The notes below the pieces were generated by a model. The model did no database searches, was not told where the DNA came from, and saw only the letters and a program-made list of their open reading frames with translations. A DNA stretch of 61,051 nt from positions 1-61,051 of the forward strand of contig WYCW01000007.1 in the NCBI GenBank assembly GCA_011392765.1, given 5' to 3'. The position numbers and the translations under genes are program-made. Positions 60,279 through 61,051 of the stretch are shown piece after piece. Position 1 is the stretch's first letter; each line of letters begins with the position of its first letter. The DNA is from Candidatus Thiosymbion ectosymbiont of Catanema sp. Cochon2018. Its GTDB lineage: Bacteria > Pseudomonadota > Gammaproteobacteria > Chromatiales > Chromatiaceae.

Positions 60279-60488
60279 TCAATTATTGTTACGCCGCGTA
60301 GATTGGCCATCAGTTTTGACTGTTTTGACTTGCCGTGCGGGTCTCGGCGGCAGCATGACAACCTTACGACCATCTCTCTTTTGTCTTTCACGCAAGTCTC
60401 GGCAGATGGCCTCCAGGTCATGATTGAGTTGCGCGGCGTATTGCTGACGCAATTGTCGTATTTCTTCAACGATTGGATCTCGCCACAT
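60279..60488 (-). CDS. Putative antitoxin of the PIN pair
   Basis: 69 residues: MWRDPIVEEIRQLRQQYAAQ, LNHDLEAICRDLRERQKRDG, then a basic tail (VVMLPPRPARQVKTVKTDG). This helical N-terminus is common in small antitoxins encoded after PIN genes. The stop lies inside the recurrent repeat, so the last few residues may be repeat-derived. Confidence 0.7.
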   Translation of the reverse strand: MWRDPIVEEIRQLRQQYAAQLNHDLEAICRDLRERQKRDGRKVVMLPPRPARQVKTVKTDGQSTRRNNN

Positions 60489-60491
60489 GGA

Positions 60492-60965
60492 TCAATCCTC
60501 CATTAGTTGTTGCGGAGTACAAATCGTCGGGGGTTCAAATCCTGCTGATCGGCAGATTACTTCGATTTGTGACTGCAACGCAGCATTAGCGATATGGGCA
60601 CAATTCCATGTTAGCAGATAGTTGATCCCGTTGACAGTGGCAATAGCGATGTGCAAAGCATCAATTTCGGCGTTTTCAGGAAGTGGAATCTGTTTGACCA
60701 ATTTATCGGCCAAATTCTCAGCGTCTTCGGTGACACCGAGTATAGGAATGTCGCCGATCGCATCCATACGCTCCTGTGCGGCTTGTGGATCACCCGTGTT
60801 GCATTCGGCGATGACTGTTTCCGAGACGTACAGATCGTATTGTTCACGATGGTCGTCCCACCAACCACGTGTGAGTTGTTGATTAGCGGCGGTGATCAAA
60901 TCACGACTCGGACGCGAGGCGAGATAGCCAATGATGCTGGTTTCAAGATAGACCGTGGAGTTCAT
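60492..60965 (-). CDS. VapC-type PIN toxin
   Basis: 157 residues: MNSTVYLETSIIGYLASRPS (Glu at the usual Asp position), YVSETVIAECNTGD (Glu), PENAEIDALHIAIATVNGIN (Asp) and LLTWNCAHIANA. This matches the VapC-like subfamily with ETS in place of DTN. Toxin first, small antitoxin second. The recurrent repeat occurs again just beyond at 61013. Confidence 0.85.
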   Translation of the reverse strand: MNSTVYLETSIIGYLASRPSRDLITAANQQLTRGWWDDHREQYDLYVSETVIAECNTGDPQAAQERMDAIGDIPILGVTEDAENLADKLVKQIPLPENAEIDALHIAIATVNGINYLLTWNCAHIANAALQSQIEVICRSAGFEPPTICTPQQLMED

Positions 60966-61051
60966 GAATTGTAACTATCGCCGGTTGCGCCTTTAGCAAT
61001 ATTTATCCTAACCAAACAAAGTGGGTGTCCTTTTATTTAGTAGGAGAGAGT

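Larger units (their letters stand above)
46181..61040 (+). repeat. Recurrent cassette-end repeat, about 17 copies in one orientation
   Basis: Core CAAAGTGGGTGTCCTTTTAT, usually preceded by TCAAA. Copies or clear variants lie near 46181, 47151 (partial), 47264, 48095, 50473, 52284, 52341, 53283, 53362, 55401, 56466, 56645, 56765, 59468, 60204, 60256 and 61013. All are in the plus orientation, while nearly all neighbouring genes are on the minus strand. Most cores lie 0-30 bp after a stop codon. Two longer arms precede the core: one like TGAGGGGAATGCTAGCTCAG, one like AAAGGAGCTTAGCTTGGGAT, the latter shared with the RAYT 5' flank. Confidence 0.85.

Noticed and set aside
46181-61040. True mobile integron with attC sites
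   Set aside because: No integrase gene and no recognisable attC core (GTTRRRY-type pairs) were found; only the layout is integron-like.
1-61051. tRNA or rRNA genes
   Set aside because: No cloverleaf-like or rRNA-like sequence was recognised by eye; a covariance-model scan would settle it.

Overview
The window reads as a chromosomal segment from a gammaproteobacterium, most likely a sulfur-oxidising one. The support is a YpjD-type CcsA-like protein, a PilE-type pilin, YejBEF-type transporter genes, a fused SudAB/NfnAB-like flavoprotein, and two fragments that look like the 3' end of an NrfD/DsrP-type membrane subunit. No rRNA or tRNA gene marks the taxon, so this is inference. The left 44 kb is GC-rich. 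From about 44.7 kb GC falls and the gene content changes.

Layout. 0.1-7.3 kb: coaX, an IS110 element, a ccsA-like gene, three tandem repeat units, a pilin and a large esterase fusion. 8-23 kb is a defence-type island: a Phd/PIN toxin-antitoxin pair; a tight three-gene minus-strand operon encoding a DpdA-like transglycosylase, a UvrD-family helicase and a Cas4/AddB-like nuclease; a Fic protein; broken vapBC; a NACHT NTPase with leucine-rich repeats; a second PIN pair; a HipA with an internal deletion; and a DUF262 protein. 24-32 kb is mainly housekeeping or metabolic: pncC, thpR, a DUF2330/RnfD-like pair and the 966-residue flavoprotein. 32-36 kb holds a PhoX-like phosphatase with an amber stop and small toxin-antitoxin pairs. 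36-44.7 kb holds a yejBEF-like ABC importer split by about 3.7 kb of foreign material. 45-61 kb is a low-GC run of small minus-strand genes (toxin-antitoxin pairs, hypothetical proteins, a Costars protein, transposase debris), most of them followed directly by the same short repeat in the same orientation.

The window is unusually rich in small mobile repeats. At least five families can be defined with termini, and four of them with target duplications. B is about 150 bp with 16-bp inverted ends and a 10-bp target duplication. C is 176 bp with 23-bp ends and an 8-bp duplication. D is exactly 143 bp with a TA duplication. E is 176 bp with 19-bp ends and a 5-bp duplication. A consists of units joined at CTAG with interchangeable cores. 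Several carry hairpin cores built from about three near-identical ~10-bp words.

Best candidates for something new: (1) the transglycosylase-helicase-nuclease operon at 8.8-13.6 kb, which looks like a compact DNA-modification or defence system; (2) the repeat-punctuated cassette array at 46-61 kb, which resembles an integron in layout but has no visible integrase and carries REP-type (RAYT) transposase genes; (3) the Costars/ABRACL-type protein inside that array, a family I know from eukaryotic actin biology.
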